DNA from: Pseudomonas sp. SST3
GTDB taxonomy: Bacteria > Pseudomonadota > Gammaproteobacteria > Pseudomonadales > Pseudomonadaceae
Reading direction: 5' to 3'
NCBI RefSeq assembly: GCF_003325755.1
Contig: NZ_QORI02000002.1
Span: 186,001-250,000 of the forward strand
Length of the DNA: 64,000 bases
A program made the position numbers and the translations under genes. Positions 48,436 to 56,423 of this stretch are shown here, in pieces. The notes under the pieces were generated by a model that searched no databases, was not told the origin of the DNA, and worked only from the letters and a program-made list of their open reading frames with translations. Numbering within the stretch: position 1 is the stretch's first letter; each line of letters starts with the position of its first letter.

Positions 48436-48746
48436 CCCAGCCGAACACTGTTACCGTGCACATCATGGACAAGGAATATTGCATTTCCTGCCCGCCCGAA
48501 GAACGCAGCAACCTCGAAGGCGCCGCCCATTATCTCGACCGCAAAATGCGGGAAATTCGCAGCAGCGGCAAAGTCATCGGCGCTGACCGCGTCGCTGTGA
48601 TGGCAGCGCTTAACATCACCCATGAGCTGCTACACAAGCATGATCGCCTGGATGCCGAGGCCAACAGCGCCCGCGAGCATGTGCGCACTTTGCTGGAGCG
48701 AGTCGACAGCGCGCTGGCCGCCGATCCAAACCCTTCCGGCAACTGA
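48432..48746 (+). CDS. zapA: ZapA, FtsZ-associated cell-division protein
   Basis: This is a 104-aa protein that crosslinks FtsZ filaments. Family features are VTVHIMDKEYCISCPPEERS at the start, AAHYLDRKMREIRSSGKVIG and VAVMAALNITHELLHKHDR, then a coiled-coil tail. It is translationally coupled to the preceding gene and followed 30 bp later by the 6S RNA gene, as in P. aeruginosa PA5227. Confidence 0.94.
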   Translation: MTQPNTVTVHIMDKEYCISCPPEERSNLEGAAHYLDRKMREIRSSGKVIGADRVAVMAALNITHELLHKHDRLDAEANSAREHVRTLLERVDSALAADPNPSGN

Positions 48747-48767
48747 TGAACGGCAGGCAGATTGCGT

Positions 48768-48773
48768 TATAAT
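48768..48773 (+). promoter_or_regulatory. -10 element of the 6S RNA promoter
   Basis: A perfect TATAAT lies seven bases upstream of the inferred 6S RNA 5' end. The -35 region (TGATGA, 48744-48749) is weak. Confidence 0.7.
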
Positions 48774-48778
48774 CCCGC

Positions 48779-48957
48779 CCACTCCCTGGCATGTTCGCCA
48801 GTCGGCGATGACCCTCTCCCGATAAGCAACACCATGGAGGCTACACGTAGTGCCGGTGTGCATGTCCGCCTGACGGAAAGCCTTAAGGTACTCTGTAGTC
48901 GCCACCTTGAACTCTCGGGTTCAAGGGCCTACGCTGGCAGCGGCATGCTGGGGAGCC
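48779..48957 (+). ncRNA. ssrS: 6S RNA
   Basis: This RNA of about 180 nt inhibits sigma70 RNA polymerase in stationary phase. The 5' strand CCACTCCCTGGCATGTTCGC and the 3' strand CAGCGGCATGCTGGGGAG pair to form the closing stem. The interior keeps the P. aeruginosa-like blocks CCGGTGTGCATGTCCGCCTG, ACGGAAAGCCTTAAGGTACT and CCACCTTGAACTCTCGGGTT. It lies between zapA and the formyl-THF cyclo-ligase gene, the canonical location. Ends are approximate. Confidence 0.95.
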
Positions 48958-48964
48958 TTCTTTG

Positions 48965-49567
48965 ATGATCGTAGCCAACGGCCTGTCGCGCCCGGCGCTG
49001 CGACGAAAGTTGCGGCAAGCGCGCCGTCACCTTTCCCCCGTCCAGCAACGCCAGGCAGCCAAGAAACTTTATCTACAGCTGGCTCAGCACCCGCTGTTTC
49101 GCCGTGCCCGGCATATCGCGTTGTACTTACCCAATGATGGCGAGATCGATCCCCGCCCGCTAATGCTTGAAGCCCAGCGACGCGGAAAGGCCACCTACCT
49201 CCCGGTACTCAACGCCTGGCCGCGCACCCGTATGGTGTTCCAGCGAATCATGCCGAACGAGCGCCTGAAGCCGAATCGCTTCGGCATTGCCGAGCCAGCT
49301 TTTCGCCCTGGGCGGCAACGACCTATCTGGGCACTCGACCTGGTACTGATGCCGCTGGTGGGGTTCGACGAGCACGGCGGCCGCCTGGGCATGGGGGGAG
49401 GTTTTTACGATCGGAGTCTGGCGTATCGCGGCAGGCGCAAAAATGGTCACAAACCGACGCTTCTAGGTCTTGCCCATGAATGCCAGAAAGTCGATCAGCT
49501 ACCCTTGGCCAACTGGGATGTGAGCCTGCAGGCCACGGTGACGGACCAAGGCTGGTATGCGAAATGA
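48965..49567 (+). CDS. fau: 5-formyltetrahydrofolate cyclo-ligase
   Basis: This enzyme converts 5-formyl-THF to 5,10-methenyl-THF with ATP. It is about 200 aa; ATG 48965 is favoured over the TTG at 48962. Motifs are LRRKLRQARRHLSPVQQRQA, IALYLPNDGEIDPRPLM, YLPVLNAWPRTRMVFQR and the ATP-binding GRLGMGGGFYDRSLAY. Its link to 6S RNA (ssrS-ygfA) is conserved from E. coli to Pseudomonas; processing of the joint transcript is common. It also complements the folate-using gcv operon on this segment. Confidence 0.94.
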   Translation: MIVANGLSRPALRRKLRQARRHLSPVQQRQAAKKLYLQLAQHPLFRRARHIALYLPNDGEIDPRPLMLEAQRRGKATYLPVLNAWPRTRMVFQRIMPNERLKPNRFGIAEPAFRPGRQRPIWALDLVLMPLVGFDEHGGRLGMGGGFYDRSLAYRGRRKNGHKPTLLGLAHECQKVDQLPLANWDVSLQATVTDQGWYAK

Positions 49568-49594
49568 AACAGGAAACTTTCGAGAGATGTCATG

Positions 49595-49615
49595 GGCCGC
49601 ATCCTTGCGGCCTTT
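49595..49615 (+). terminator. Terminator after the cyclo-ligase gene
   Basis: GGCCGCA (49595-49601) pairs with TGCGGCC (49606-49612) over TCCT and is followed by TTT. It begins 28 bp after the stop codon and sits before the convergent small gene. Confidence 0.7.
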
Positions 49616-49619
49616 CAGC

Positions 49620-49769
49620 TCAGCGCTGAAGCTGTTGCGAGTGGTTGATCGGAACCATTGACGATACATTGTCCGGTCGTTCCCACAGGCCCTGGGTATA
49701 CCCCGTAGTCACAACGCCGAGACCGAAAATCAGCACCAGCACCCAAAGAATATCTGGCTTGCGTTTCAT
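49620..49769 (-). CDS. Small single-pass membrane protein
   Basis: This is 49 aa from ATG 49769 (MKRKPDILWVLVLIFGLGVV, then TTGYTQGLWERPDNVSS). One transmembrane helix is preceded by basic residues (N-in) and followed by a short polar tail. GGAGG lies about eight bases upstream. A longer in-frame version reaching to 50054 would overlap the EVE-domain gene and is rejected. The basic-hydrophobic start and ribosome site make it credible; the family is a conserved pseudomonad hypothetical as far as I can tell. Confidence 0.65.
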   Translation of the reverse strand: MKRKPDILWVLVLIFGLGVVTTGYTQGLWERPDNVSSMVPINHSQQLQR

Positions 49770-49962
49770 AGTTTGTCGCCTCCCCCTGCCAGGCGAACTG
49801 TTTCCGCCAAGTCCGTATCGTTTTGGTTTTGCGGACTCGACAATGCCAACCTCAAGCGCGGCATTCTCCGCCAAGCCTTTGCGCAGCGCAAACAGCGTCG
49901 CCACCGGCTGTCGGGGTTTTCGCGTTGAGAACCCTTTCAAGTACCAGCAGTGAGCAAAGAGC

Positions 49963-50412
49963 ATGCCGTACTGGCTGATGAAGTCCGAACCGGACGAATT
50001 TTCTATCGAGGACCTCGATAAACTTGGCACCGCCCGCTGGGATGGCGTGCGCAACTACCAGGCGCGTAATTTCCTACGCCAGATGGGCGAAGGCGACCAG
50101 TTTTTCTTTTATCACTCCAGCTGCGCGACGCCCGGCATTGCCGGAATCGGCCGCATCACAAGCGCAGCCTACCCGGACCCCGCTGCGCTCGATCCCGACA
50201 GCGCGTATTACGATCCCAAGGCCAGCGAATCGAAGAATCCCTGGAGCGCCGTCGATGTCGGCTTTGTCGAGCGATTCGCCTTCACGCTGACGCTGCCTCG
50301 ACTGAAGGCCGAACCGGCGCTCGCACAGATGCCGCTTGTGCAGAAAGGCAGCCGCCTCTCGGTGATGCCCGTCAGCGAAAGCGAGTGGAGCGCCATCCTG
50401 ACCATGCGCTGA
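49963..50412 (+). CDS. EVE-domain protein
   Basis: This is a 149-aa single-domain protein. The EVE fold signatures are YWLMKSEPDEFSIEDLDKLG, WDGVRNYQARNFLRQMGEGD and FFYHSSCATPGIAGIGRITS, with the C-terminal LVQKGSRLSVMPVSESEW. EVE domains bind modified bases (a PUA-like fold) and occur both in housekeeping proteins, like this stand-alone YTH/thymocyte-nuclear-protein-1 type, and fused to restriction enzymes. No restriction or defence partner lies nearby, so a housekeeping role, perhaps in RNA or tRNA modification recognition, is more likely. The ATG directly follows CAAAGAGC. Confidence 0.92.
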   Translation: MPYWLMKSEPDEFSIEDLDKLGTARWDGVRNYQARNFLRQMGEGDQFFFYHSSCATPGIAGIGRITSAAYPDPAALDPDSAYYDPKASESKNPWSAVDVGFVERFAFTLTLPRLKAEPALAQMPLVQKGSRLSVMPVSESEWSAILTMR

Positions 50413-50428
50413 CCGTTCTTCTCCCAGA

Positions 50429-50839
50429 CTATTGAACGATCAGATTATTGAACAGCAGATCGTCCACCAGCGGCTTGCCCTCTTCCTGCGCAAGCACCGC
50501 CTGCACCTGCTTGAGCGCTTCCTGCCGAAGGGCTTCCTTGGCCTCGACCGATCCGAGGCTGGTGTCGGTCTGCTGTGAAAACAACGTTACCAACTGATTG
50601 CGAATCAGCGGCTCGTGATGTTTGACCTTCGCTTCCGCCTCACTACCGCTGACGCGCAGGGCGATGTCGGCCTTGTAATACTTCAGCCGGCCCTCCGCCC
50701 CGTAGTTACCGACCAGCGCAGGCACCAGCGTGTAATAGATCGTCTTCGTCCCAGCCGCATCGGTTTCGGCTTCGGATGTTTCCGCCAATGTCGGCAGCGC
50801 CACGCAGAGGGCGAACATAAGAAAAAGAAAGCGCTTCAC
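50429..50839 (-). CDS. FliL-like exported protein, not in a flagellar operon
   Basis: This is 136 aa from GTG 50839 (VKRFLFLMFALCVALPTLAE), preceded by TTGGAG; longer in-frame starts add sequence without a signal. A cleavable signal peptide is followed by a FliL-type domain (IYYTLVPALVGNYGAEGRLK, DIALRVSGSEAEAKVKHHEP, IRNQLVTLFSQQTDTSLGSV). Standard FliL has a transmembrane anchor and sits in the fli operon. This periplasmic version is a conserved Pseudomonas paralog (PA5233-like). Its function is unknown; a motor-associated or stator role is possible. Confidence 0.82.
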   Translation of the reverse strand: MKRFLFLMFALCVALPTLAETSEAETDAAGTKTIYYTLVPALVGNYGAEGRLKYYKADIALRVSGSEAEAKVKHHEPLIRNQLVTLFSQQTDTSLGSVEAKEALRQEALKQVQAVLAQEEGKPLVDDLLFNNLIVQ

Positions 50840-51014
50840 GAGGCAACTCCAAGGAATACAGGGCGCAGCATAACCAGTGCCGGGCCCGGACCCAAGCCCG
50901 GCCTTATGTATTGCCATCAGAACAGGCCATGCTCGTTGCGCCATGCAGGCAGACTTCTAGACTGGTGGAATTCAACGGCGCACTGCCTCATCTCTAACGA
51001 CAAAAGGAAACCCG
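50840..51014. promoter_or_regulatory. Divergent gap FliL-like gene / quinone oxidoreductase
   Basis: This 175-bp region separates two divergent genes and should hold both promoters. A short inverted repeat CCGGGC...GCCCGG (50881-50900) is the only visible structure. Confidence 0.3.
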
Positions 51015-51992
51015 ATGAAAGCTGTCCTGTGCAAAGAATTCGGTCCGGCCGAAAATCTCGTCATCGATCAGACCGATAGTCCGCAGATCAAAAAAGGCGA
51101 AGTCCTGCTCGATGTGCATGCTGCCGGTGTCAATTTTCCGGACACGCTGATCATCGAGGGCAAATATCAGTTCAAGCCGCCCTTCCCGTTCTCGCCAGGT
51201 GGTGAGGCGGCCGGCGTGATCGCTGCCGTGGGCGAAAGCGTTCGCCATCTCAAGGTAGGCGATCGGGTGATGGGGCTCACGGGATGGGGCAGTTTTGCCG
51301 AGCAGGTCGCTGTTCCCGCAGACAATGTACTGCCGGTCCCTCCATCGATGGATTTCGAAACGGCTGCTGCGTTCAGCATGACCTACGGCACATCAATGCA
51401 TGCGTTGAAACAGCGGGCCAATCTGCAACCGGGCGAAACTCTGCTGGTTCTGGGCGCTTCGGGCGGCGTAGGTCTGGCGGCGGTAGAAATCGGCAAGGCA
51501 ATGGGCGCGAAGGTGATAGCCGCGGCTTCCACCGCGGAAAAGCTCGAGGTTGCGAGGAAAGCGGGGGCCGATGAATTGATCAACTACACCGAGACGAGCC
51601 TCAAAGAGCGCCTGAAGGAACTCACCGATGGTCAGGGCGTGGATGTGATCTACGATCCGGTCGGCGGCCAATTTTTCGAAGAGGCGTTCCGCAGCATCGC
51701 CTGGAACGGTCGAATGCTGGTGGTCGGCTTCGCTACCGGCGACATCCCTTCGCTGCCAGCGAATCTACCGCTGCTTAAAGGCGCCTCGCTGGTAGGGGTT
51801 TTCTGGGGCAGCTTCGCCCGCCGTCAGCCGCATGACAACGCAGCCAACTTCAAGCAGCTGTTTGCCTGGCATGCTGAAGGCAAGCTCAAGCCGCTGGTCT
51901 CACAGACCTTTGCGCTCGAACAGGCCGCAGAAGCGATCAGTACGCTTGCCCAGCGCAAGGCAGTGGGCAAGCTGGTCGTGAAGGTGCGCTAA
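51015..51992 (+). CDS. NADPH:quinone oxidoreductase family (MDR zinc-free) protein
   Basis: This is a 325-aa cytoplasmic medium-chain reductase. The catalytic GroES-like domain (MKAVLCKEFGPAENLVIDQT, HAAGVNFPDTLIIEGKYQF) lacks zinc ligands. The cofactor fold has GASGGVGLAAVEIGKAMGAK with A-A-S-T following the second strand, a pattern favouring NADPH. An AGGAAACCCG ribosome site precedes the start. It matches PA5234. The substrate is unknown (quinones or reactive enones). Confidence 0.9.
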   Translation: MKAVLCKEFGPAENLVIDQTDSPQIKKGEVLLDVHAAGVNFPDTLIIEGKYQFKPPFPFSPGGEAAGVIAAVGESVRHLKVGDRVMGLTGWGSFAEQVAVPADNVLPVPPSMDFETAAAFSMTYGTSMHALKQRANLQPGETLLVLGASGGVGLAAVEIGKAMGAKVIAAASTAEKLEVARKAGADELINYTETSLKERLKELTDGQGVDVIYDPVGGQFFEEAFRSIAWNGRMLVVGFATGDIPSLPANLPLLKGASLVGVFWGSFARRQPHDNAANFKQLFAWHAEGKLKPLVSQTFALEQAAEAISTLAQRKAVGKLVVKVR

Positions 51993-52079
51993 CGTAAGCT
52001 GCAGACGGGAAGCATGGGCTGGGCCGGAGGACAGTCAGGCCTTGCTCTGCTTCTCGCTTAAAGTTTACCGCTGCCTTTA

Positions 52080-52574
52080 TTAATGAGCAGTGGCTGGCGC
52101 TTCGCTGCCCTGCTGCATGCGCGCCATTTCCTGAGCATAGAGCGCATCGAAGTTCACCGGCGCCAGCATCAGCGCAGGGAATGAGCCACGTGTGACCAAA
52201 CTGTCCAAGGTCTCGCGCGCGTACGGGAACAGGATGTTCGGACAGAACGCGCCGAGCGTGTGGCTCATGGCCTGAGCTTCGAGCCCCTTGATCAGAAAGA
52301 TGCCGGCCTGCTGGACTTCGGCGATGAAGGCGACTTCCTCACCGGTCTTGACGGTTACCGAAAGCGTGAGCACCACTTCATGGAAGTCGTTTTCGAGCGA
52401 CTTCTGCTTGGTGTTCAGGTCCAGCGCGACGCTGGGGTTCCACTCCTGGCGGAAAATTTCCGGACTCTTGGGAGCCTCGAACGAAAGATCACGAACATAG
52501 ATCCGCTGCAGGGAAAATTGCGCGCCCTGCTCTTCCTGACCAGCCGCCGCGCCGTTGTTTGCTTGTTCAGTCAT
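52080..52574 (-). CDS. secB: SecB export chaperone
   Basis: This is a 164-aa tetrameric cytoplasmic chaperone that keeps preproteins unfolded for SecA. Motifs are [45 protein letters not shown] and [20 protein letters not shown] with [15 protein letters not shown]. It is first after the junction that joins the PA5213-5234-like and PA5128-5143-like blocks; grxC and the rhodanese gene lie upstream on the same strand, as in P. aeruginosa. Confidence 0.97.
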   Translation of the reverse strand: MTEQANNGAAAGQEEQGAQFSLQRIYVRDLSFEAPKSPEIFRQEWNPSVALDLNTKQKSLENDFHEVVLTLSVTVKTGEEVAFIAEVQQAGIFLIKGLEAQAMSHTLGAFCPNILFPYARETLDSLVTRGSFPALMLAPVNFDALYAQEMARMQQGSEAPATAH

Positions 52575-52658
52575 GTGAAGCCTTCTTGTTGTGCATATCG
52601 GGTTGGGAGCCCTGCCAGCGCCGACACTGATCGGCTGCCCGGCAGACCTTGAATCAAA

Positions 52659-52913
52659 TCACGCCTGCAGCAGCGCATCCAACCGACCTGCCCGCTCCAG
52701 CGCGTGCAGTTCGTCGCAGCCGCCTACATGCTCGTCGCCGATCCATATCTGAGGCACCGAGGTACGCCCGGCCTTGGCTGCCATCTCCGAGCGCAAGGCA
52801 GGCTTGCCGTCGACGGGAATCTCTTCGTAGCCGACTCCCTTGCGATCGAGCAGGCTCTTGGCGCGGATGCAGAACGGGCACCAGGCGGTGGTATAGATGA
52901 CGACTTTAGACAT
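52659..52913 (-). CDS. grxC: Glutaredoxin 3 (GrxC-type)
   Basis: This 84-aa thiol-disulfide oxidoreductase uses glutathione. The active site is CPFC at residues 12-15 (YTTAWCPFCIRAKSLLDRKG) in place of the usual CPYC; Tyr to Phe should keep redox function. The glutathione-binding TSVPQIWIGDEHVGGCDEL is intact. It is two bases after the rhodanese-like gene and 84 bp before secB. Confidence 0.93.
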   Translation of the reverse strand: MSKVVIYTTAWCPFCIRAKSLLDRKGVGYEEIPVDGKPALRSEMAAKAGRTSVPQIWIGDEHVGGCDELHALERAGRLDALLQA

Positions 52914-52915
52914 AG

Positions 52916-53329
52916 TTACTTGACCACTGGCAGGTTTTCGCCGCGCCAGCTGGAGATCCCTCCGGACAGCTTGGCGGCAGTGTGGCCTGCCTTCTGCAGC
53001 TCGCGGCAGGCCGTTCCGGCGTGCTGGCCCATGGCATCGACGACAACGATTGTCTTGCCCTTGTGCTTTTCCAGCTCGCCCAATCGGCTGACCAGCTTCT
53101 CGTAGGGAATGTTCAATGAATCAACGATGTGACCGGCGTCGAACTCCTTCTTCGCGCGCACGTCCAACACCACGCCTTCGTCGCGATTGACCAGCCCGGT
53201 CAGTTCGCGGTTGCTCAGGCTCTTGCCGCCTTTTCGCGCCTCGGTGAGGGCCAGAAGGACCAGCAGCACCAGAAAGATGCTGACCAGAACATAGTGGTTA
53301 GAGACGAATTCAATCAGGTTAGCGACCAT
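52916..53329 (-). CDS. Membrane-anchored rhodanese-like protein lacking the catalytic cysteine
   Basis: This is 137 aa. An N-terminal helix (VLVSIFLVLLVLLALTE) anchors a single rhodanese domain (VVLDVRAKKEFDAGHIVDSL, IPYEKLVSRLGELEKHKGKT). The position that normally holds the nucleophilic Cys reads Asp98 in IVVVDAMGQHAGTACRELQ; the only cysteine is at 108 in the following helix. Sulfur transfer by the classic route is therefore unlikely. E. coli YibN, also between gpmI and grxC-secB, is the same type. A scaffold or membrane-quality role is possible. Confidence 0.88.
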   Translation of the reverse strand: MVANLIEFVSNHYVLVSIFLVLLVLLALTEARKGGKSLSNRELTGLVNRDEGVVLDVRAKKEFDAGHIVDSLNIPYEKLVSRLGELEKHKGKTIVVVDAMGQHAGTACRELQKAGHTAAKLSGGISSWRGENLPVVK

Positions 53330-53471
53330 TTATAAGGGTACCCGGGGGATAAAATGCGGGCCAGTATACACAGCCCCTCAACCGGGCTGAACCCTGCGAA
53401 TCGTGACGCCAAACCGGCCAGCCAGTAGACTGCCCGCCATTTTTCGCGCCCTCGTGCAAGGAGCCAAATAC

Positions 53472-55007
53472 ATGCCTGCCGCGCCCAAACCCCTGGTACT
53501 GATGATTCTCGATGGCTTCGGACACAGCGACAATCCCGAATTCAACGCCATCCATGCTGCCAACAAACCGGTTTATGATCGCCTGCTCGCTAGTCAGCCG
53601 CACGGTCTGATTTCCGGCAGCGGCATGGATGTGGGCCTTCCGGACGGCCAGATGGGCAACTCCGAAGTCGGTCACATGAACCTGGGCGCAGGCCGCGTGG
53701 TGTATCAGGACTTCACGCGGGTAACCAAGTCCATCCGTGACGGCGACTTCTTTGAGAATCCGAACATCTGCGCCGCGGTCGATAAGGCCGTCGCGGCAGG
53801 TAAGGCTGTGCATATTCTCGGCCTGCTTTCCGACGGGGGCGTTCACAGCCACCAGGATCATCTGGTCGCCATGGCCGAACTGGCCGTCAAGCGAGGCGCT
53901 GAAAAGATCTATCTGCACGCCTTTCTCGATGGCCGCGATACTCCGCCCAAGAGCGCTCAGCATTCCATCGAACTGATGCAGGCAACCTTTACCCGTCTGG
54001 GCAAGGGCCGCGTCGCCAGCCTGGTCGGCCGCTACTTCGCCATGGATCGCGATAACCGCTGGGATCGGGTCGAGCAGGCCTTTAACCTGATCGTCGACGG
54101 CAAGGCGGAATACCACGCCGACTACGCAGTGGATGGGCTGATCGCCGCCTACGAGCGCGGCGAAAGCGACGAGTTCGTCAAAGCCACCACCATCGGTGAA
54201 CCGGTACGCATGGAAGACGGCGACGCCGTGGTGTTCATGAACTTCCGCGCCGACCGGGCACGTGAACTGACCCGCTGCTTCGTCGAAAAAGACTTCAATG
54301 AATTCCCGCGGACCCGGGTGCCGCAGCTGGCCGGTTTCGTCATGCTCACCCAATACGCCGCAAGCATTCCAGCGCCGTCGGCCTTCGCCCCGGAAGCATT
54401 GACCAACGTGCTCGGCGAATACCTGGCGAACAATGGCAAGACCCAGCTGCGGATCGCCGAGACAGAGAAGTATGCGCATGTCACCTTCTTCTTCTCGGGC
54501 GGTCGCGAAGAGCCTTTTGCCGGAGAAGAGCGCATCCTCATCCCGTCCCCGCAGGTCGCCACCTACGACATGCAGCCGGAAATGAGCGCACCGGAAGTAA
54601 CCGACCGCATTGTCGATGCCATCGAGAATCAGCGTTACGACGTGATCATCGTCAACTACGCCAACGGTGACATGGTCGGCCATACCGGCGTGTTCGAGGC
54701 CGCGGTCAAGGCCGTGGAGTGTCTGGACAAATGCATCGGCCGCATCGTCGAAGCGCTGGATAAAGTCGGCGGCGAGGCGCTGATCACGGCAGATCACGGT
54801 AACGTCGAACAGATGGAAGACGCCATGACCGGCCAGGCCCATACCGCCCATACTTGCGAGCCAGTGCCGTTCATCTATTACGGCCAACGCAACCTGCGAA
54901 TCCGCGAAGGCGGCGTGCTCGCCGACGTCGCCCCGACGATGCTGACGCTGCTAGGCCTGCCAGTGCCGAAAGAGATGACCGGCCGCTCGATCGTCGAACT
55001 GAGCTGA
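53472..55007 (+). CDS. gpmI: Phosphoglycerate mutase, 2,3-bisphosphoglycerate-independent
   Basis: This glycolytic Mn-dependent mutase is 511 aa (E. coli 514). ATG 53472 follows AAGGAGCC; the frame is open to 53403 without conservation. The phosphoserine is Ser64 in [18 protein letters not shown]. Metal ligands are in [34 protein letters not shown] and [14 protein letters not shown] large antisense open frame covers most of the gene but is a codon shadow. Confidence 0.97.
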   Translation: MPAAPKPLVLMILDGFGHSDNPEFNAIHAANKPVYDRLLASQPHGLISGSGMDVGLPDGQMGNSEVGHMNLGAGRVVYQDFTRVTKSIRDGDFFENPNICAAVDKAVAAGKAVHILGLLSDGGVHSHQDHLVAMAELAVKRGAEKIYLHAFLDGRDTPPKSAQHSIELMQATFTRLGKGRVASLVGRYFAMDRDNRWDRVEQAFNLIVDGKAEYHADYAVDGLIAAYERGESDEFVKATTIGEPVRMEDGDAVVFMNFRADRARELTRCFVEKDFNEFPRTRVPQLAGFVMLTQYAASIPAPSAFAPEALTNVLGEYLANNGKTQLRIAETEKYAHVTFFFSGGREEPFAGEERILIPSPQVATYDMQPEMSAPEVTDRIVDAIENQRYDVIIVNYANGDMVGHTGVFEAAVKAVECLDKCIGRIVEALDKVGGEALITADHGNVEQMEDAMTGQAHTAHTCEPVPFIYYGQRNLRIREGGVLADVAPTMLTLLGLPVPKEMTGRSIVELS

Positions 55008-55008
55008 T

Positions 55009-55079
55009 AGCTGGAAGCTGGAAGCTGGAAGTCAGGCTCTACTTCCAGCGAGGGGCTTCAAGCTTCAAGCTACTTTTTT
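55009..55079. repeat. Intergenic repeat with tandem AGCTGGA units, copy 2, and T-run
   Basis: Three tandem AGCTGGA units (55009-55029) are followed by a 9-bp stem GCTGGAAGT/ACTTCCAGC (55024-55032, 55041-55049), then GCTTCAAGCTTCAAGC and TTTTTT (55074-55079). It probably serves as the gpmI terminator as well as a repeat copy. Confidence 0.65.
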
Positions 55080-55122
55080 AGGCATACTACCGCGGTCGCT
55101 AAATTCTCGGTTACGCCCTCCC

Positions 55123-56382
55123 ATGCCTCGTATTCTCTTCGCATTCGCGCTCTTCTGCCTGCTTGGCTCAGCCATGGCGGACGAGCGCGCCGATGCCCGC
55201 AAACAGATCGAAGCGGCACGCCAGGACGTCGCCGAACTGCAGAAACTGCTCAAGCAGATCGAGCAGGAAAAATCTGCGGTGCAGAAACAGCTGCAGACCA
55301 CCGAAAGCGAGATGGGCCAACTGGAGAAACAGGTCGACTCTCTGCAGCAGGAAATCGATCGCAGCGAAGCGGAGCTGGAACGTCTCAACGAAGAAAAGAC
55401 CACCCTTGAAGGCGCCCGCATCGAACAGCAGCGCCTGATCGGAATCCAGGCACGCGCCGCCTATCAGAGCGGCCGCCAGGAATATCTGAAGTTGTTGCTC
55501 AACCAGCAGAACCCGGAGAAATTCAGCCGGACCCTGACCTACTACGACTATCTCAGCAAGGCTCGTTTCGAGCAGGTCGCAGATTTCAACCACACCCTCA
55601 GCCAACTGGCTAGCGTCCAGGCCGGCATCGAGAAGCAGCAAGCGACTCTTGCCGAGCAGCAGGATGGATTGAAAGAGCGCCGCGCGCAGCTCGACGAAGT
55701 ACGCAAGGAGCGCCAGCTGGCGCTGGCCAAACTCGACCGAGACTTCTCCACCCGCGATCAGAAGCTCAAGGCCCGAAAACAAGAACAGGCGCAGCTTGAG
55801 CGCGTCCTCAAAACCATCGAACAAACCCTTGCACGCCAGGCGCGCGAGGCCGAGCAGGCGCGTCAGCGAGCCCTGGCTCTGGCACGCGAAGAAGAGGCAC
55901 GTCAGCAGCGGGCTGGCGACAACCGCTCGGCACCGTCCGGCCCGATCGTTTCAAGCGCGGGTGGAAGTTTCGGCGGCCCGTTCGCCAGCGCCAAAGGCAA
56001 GCTGCCTTGGCCGGTGGATGGAAGGCTGGTCGCTCGTTATGGCACTCCGCGCGGCGGAGACGCTCGAACCAAGTGGGACGGCGTCCTGATCGGTGCAGAT
56101 GTCGGCACCCAGGTGCGCGCGGTGCACGGTGGTCGAGTGGTGTTTGCCGATTGGCTGCGCGGTGCTGGTCTGTTGGTGATTCTCGACCATGGCAATGGTT
56201 ACCTGAGCCTGTACGGTCACAACCAGAGCCTGCTGCGCGACGCCGGAGAAATCGTCAAGGCAGGCGATCCGATCGCCACCGTAGGAACCAGCGGCGGGCA
56301 AGAGTCTGCCGCACTGTATTTCGCCATTCGCCAACAGGGTCGCCCGAGCGATCCGGCACAATGGTGTCGTGCGCAAGGATAA
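55123..56382 (+). CDS. envC: EnvC-like murein hydrolase activator
   Basis: This is a 419-aa periplasmic protein that activates septal amidases. A signal peptide (MPRILFAFALFCLLGSAMA) is followed by about 240 residues of coiled coil (EAARQDVAELQKLLKQIEQE and on) and a C-terminal LytM domain (WDGVLIGADVGTQVRAVHGG). The LytM metal site is degenerate: the H-x-H pair is replaced (ALYFAIRRQG where a hydrolase has HxH), so it should be a non-catalytic activator, as EnvC is. It is followed by ctpA and the divergent deacetylase gene, the usual cluster. Confidence 0.93.
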   Translation: MPRILFAFALFCLLGSAMADERADARKQIEAARQDVAELQKLLKQIEQEKSAVQKQLQTTESEMGQLEKQVDSLQQEIDRSEAELERLNEEKTTLEGARIEQQRLIGIQARAAYQSGRQEYLKLLLNQQNPEKFSRTLTYYDYLSKARFEQVADFNHTLSQLASVQAGIEKQQATLAEQQDGLKERRAQLDEVRKERQLALAKLDRDFSTRDQKLKARKQEQAQLERVLKTIEQTLARQAREAEQARQRALALAREEEARQQRAGDNRSAPSGPIVSSAGGSFGGPFASAKGKLPWPVDGRLVARYGTPRGGDARTKWDGVLIGADVGTQVRAVHGGRVVFADWLRGAGLLVILDHGNGYLSLYGHNQSLLRDAGEIVKAGDPIATVGTSGGQESAALYFAIRQQGRPSDPAQWCRAQG

Positions 56383-56423
56383 GCCGGTTCGGCTAAAGCG
56401 CCCCCTCATAACTGGAGTCAGAC

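Noticed and set aside
49963..50412. EVE-domain gene as part of a defence island
   Set aside because: Neighbours are housekeeping genes (fau, a FliL-like gene, a quinone oxidoreductase) with no restriction, methylase or phage genes nearby.
53319..54887. 522-codon minus-strand open frame
   Set aside because: It is antisense to gpmI and lacks any family signature or a coherent ribosome site.
55950..56382. EnvC as an active M23 peptidase
   Set aside because: The HxH motif is absent (the aligned stretch reads ALYFAI), matching the known non-catalytic activator.
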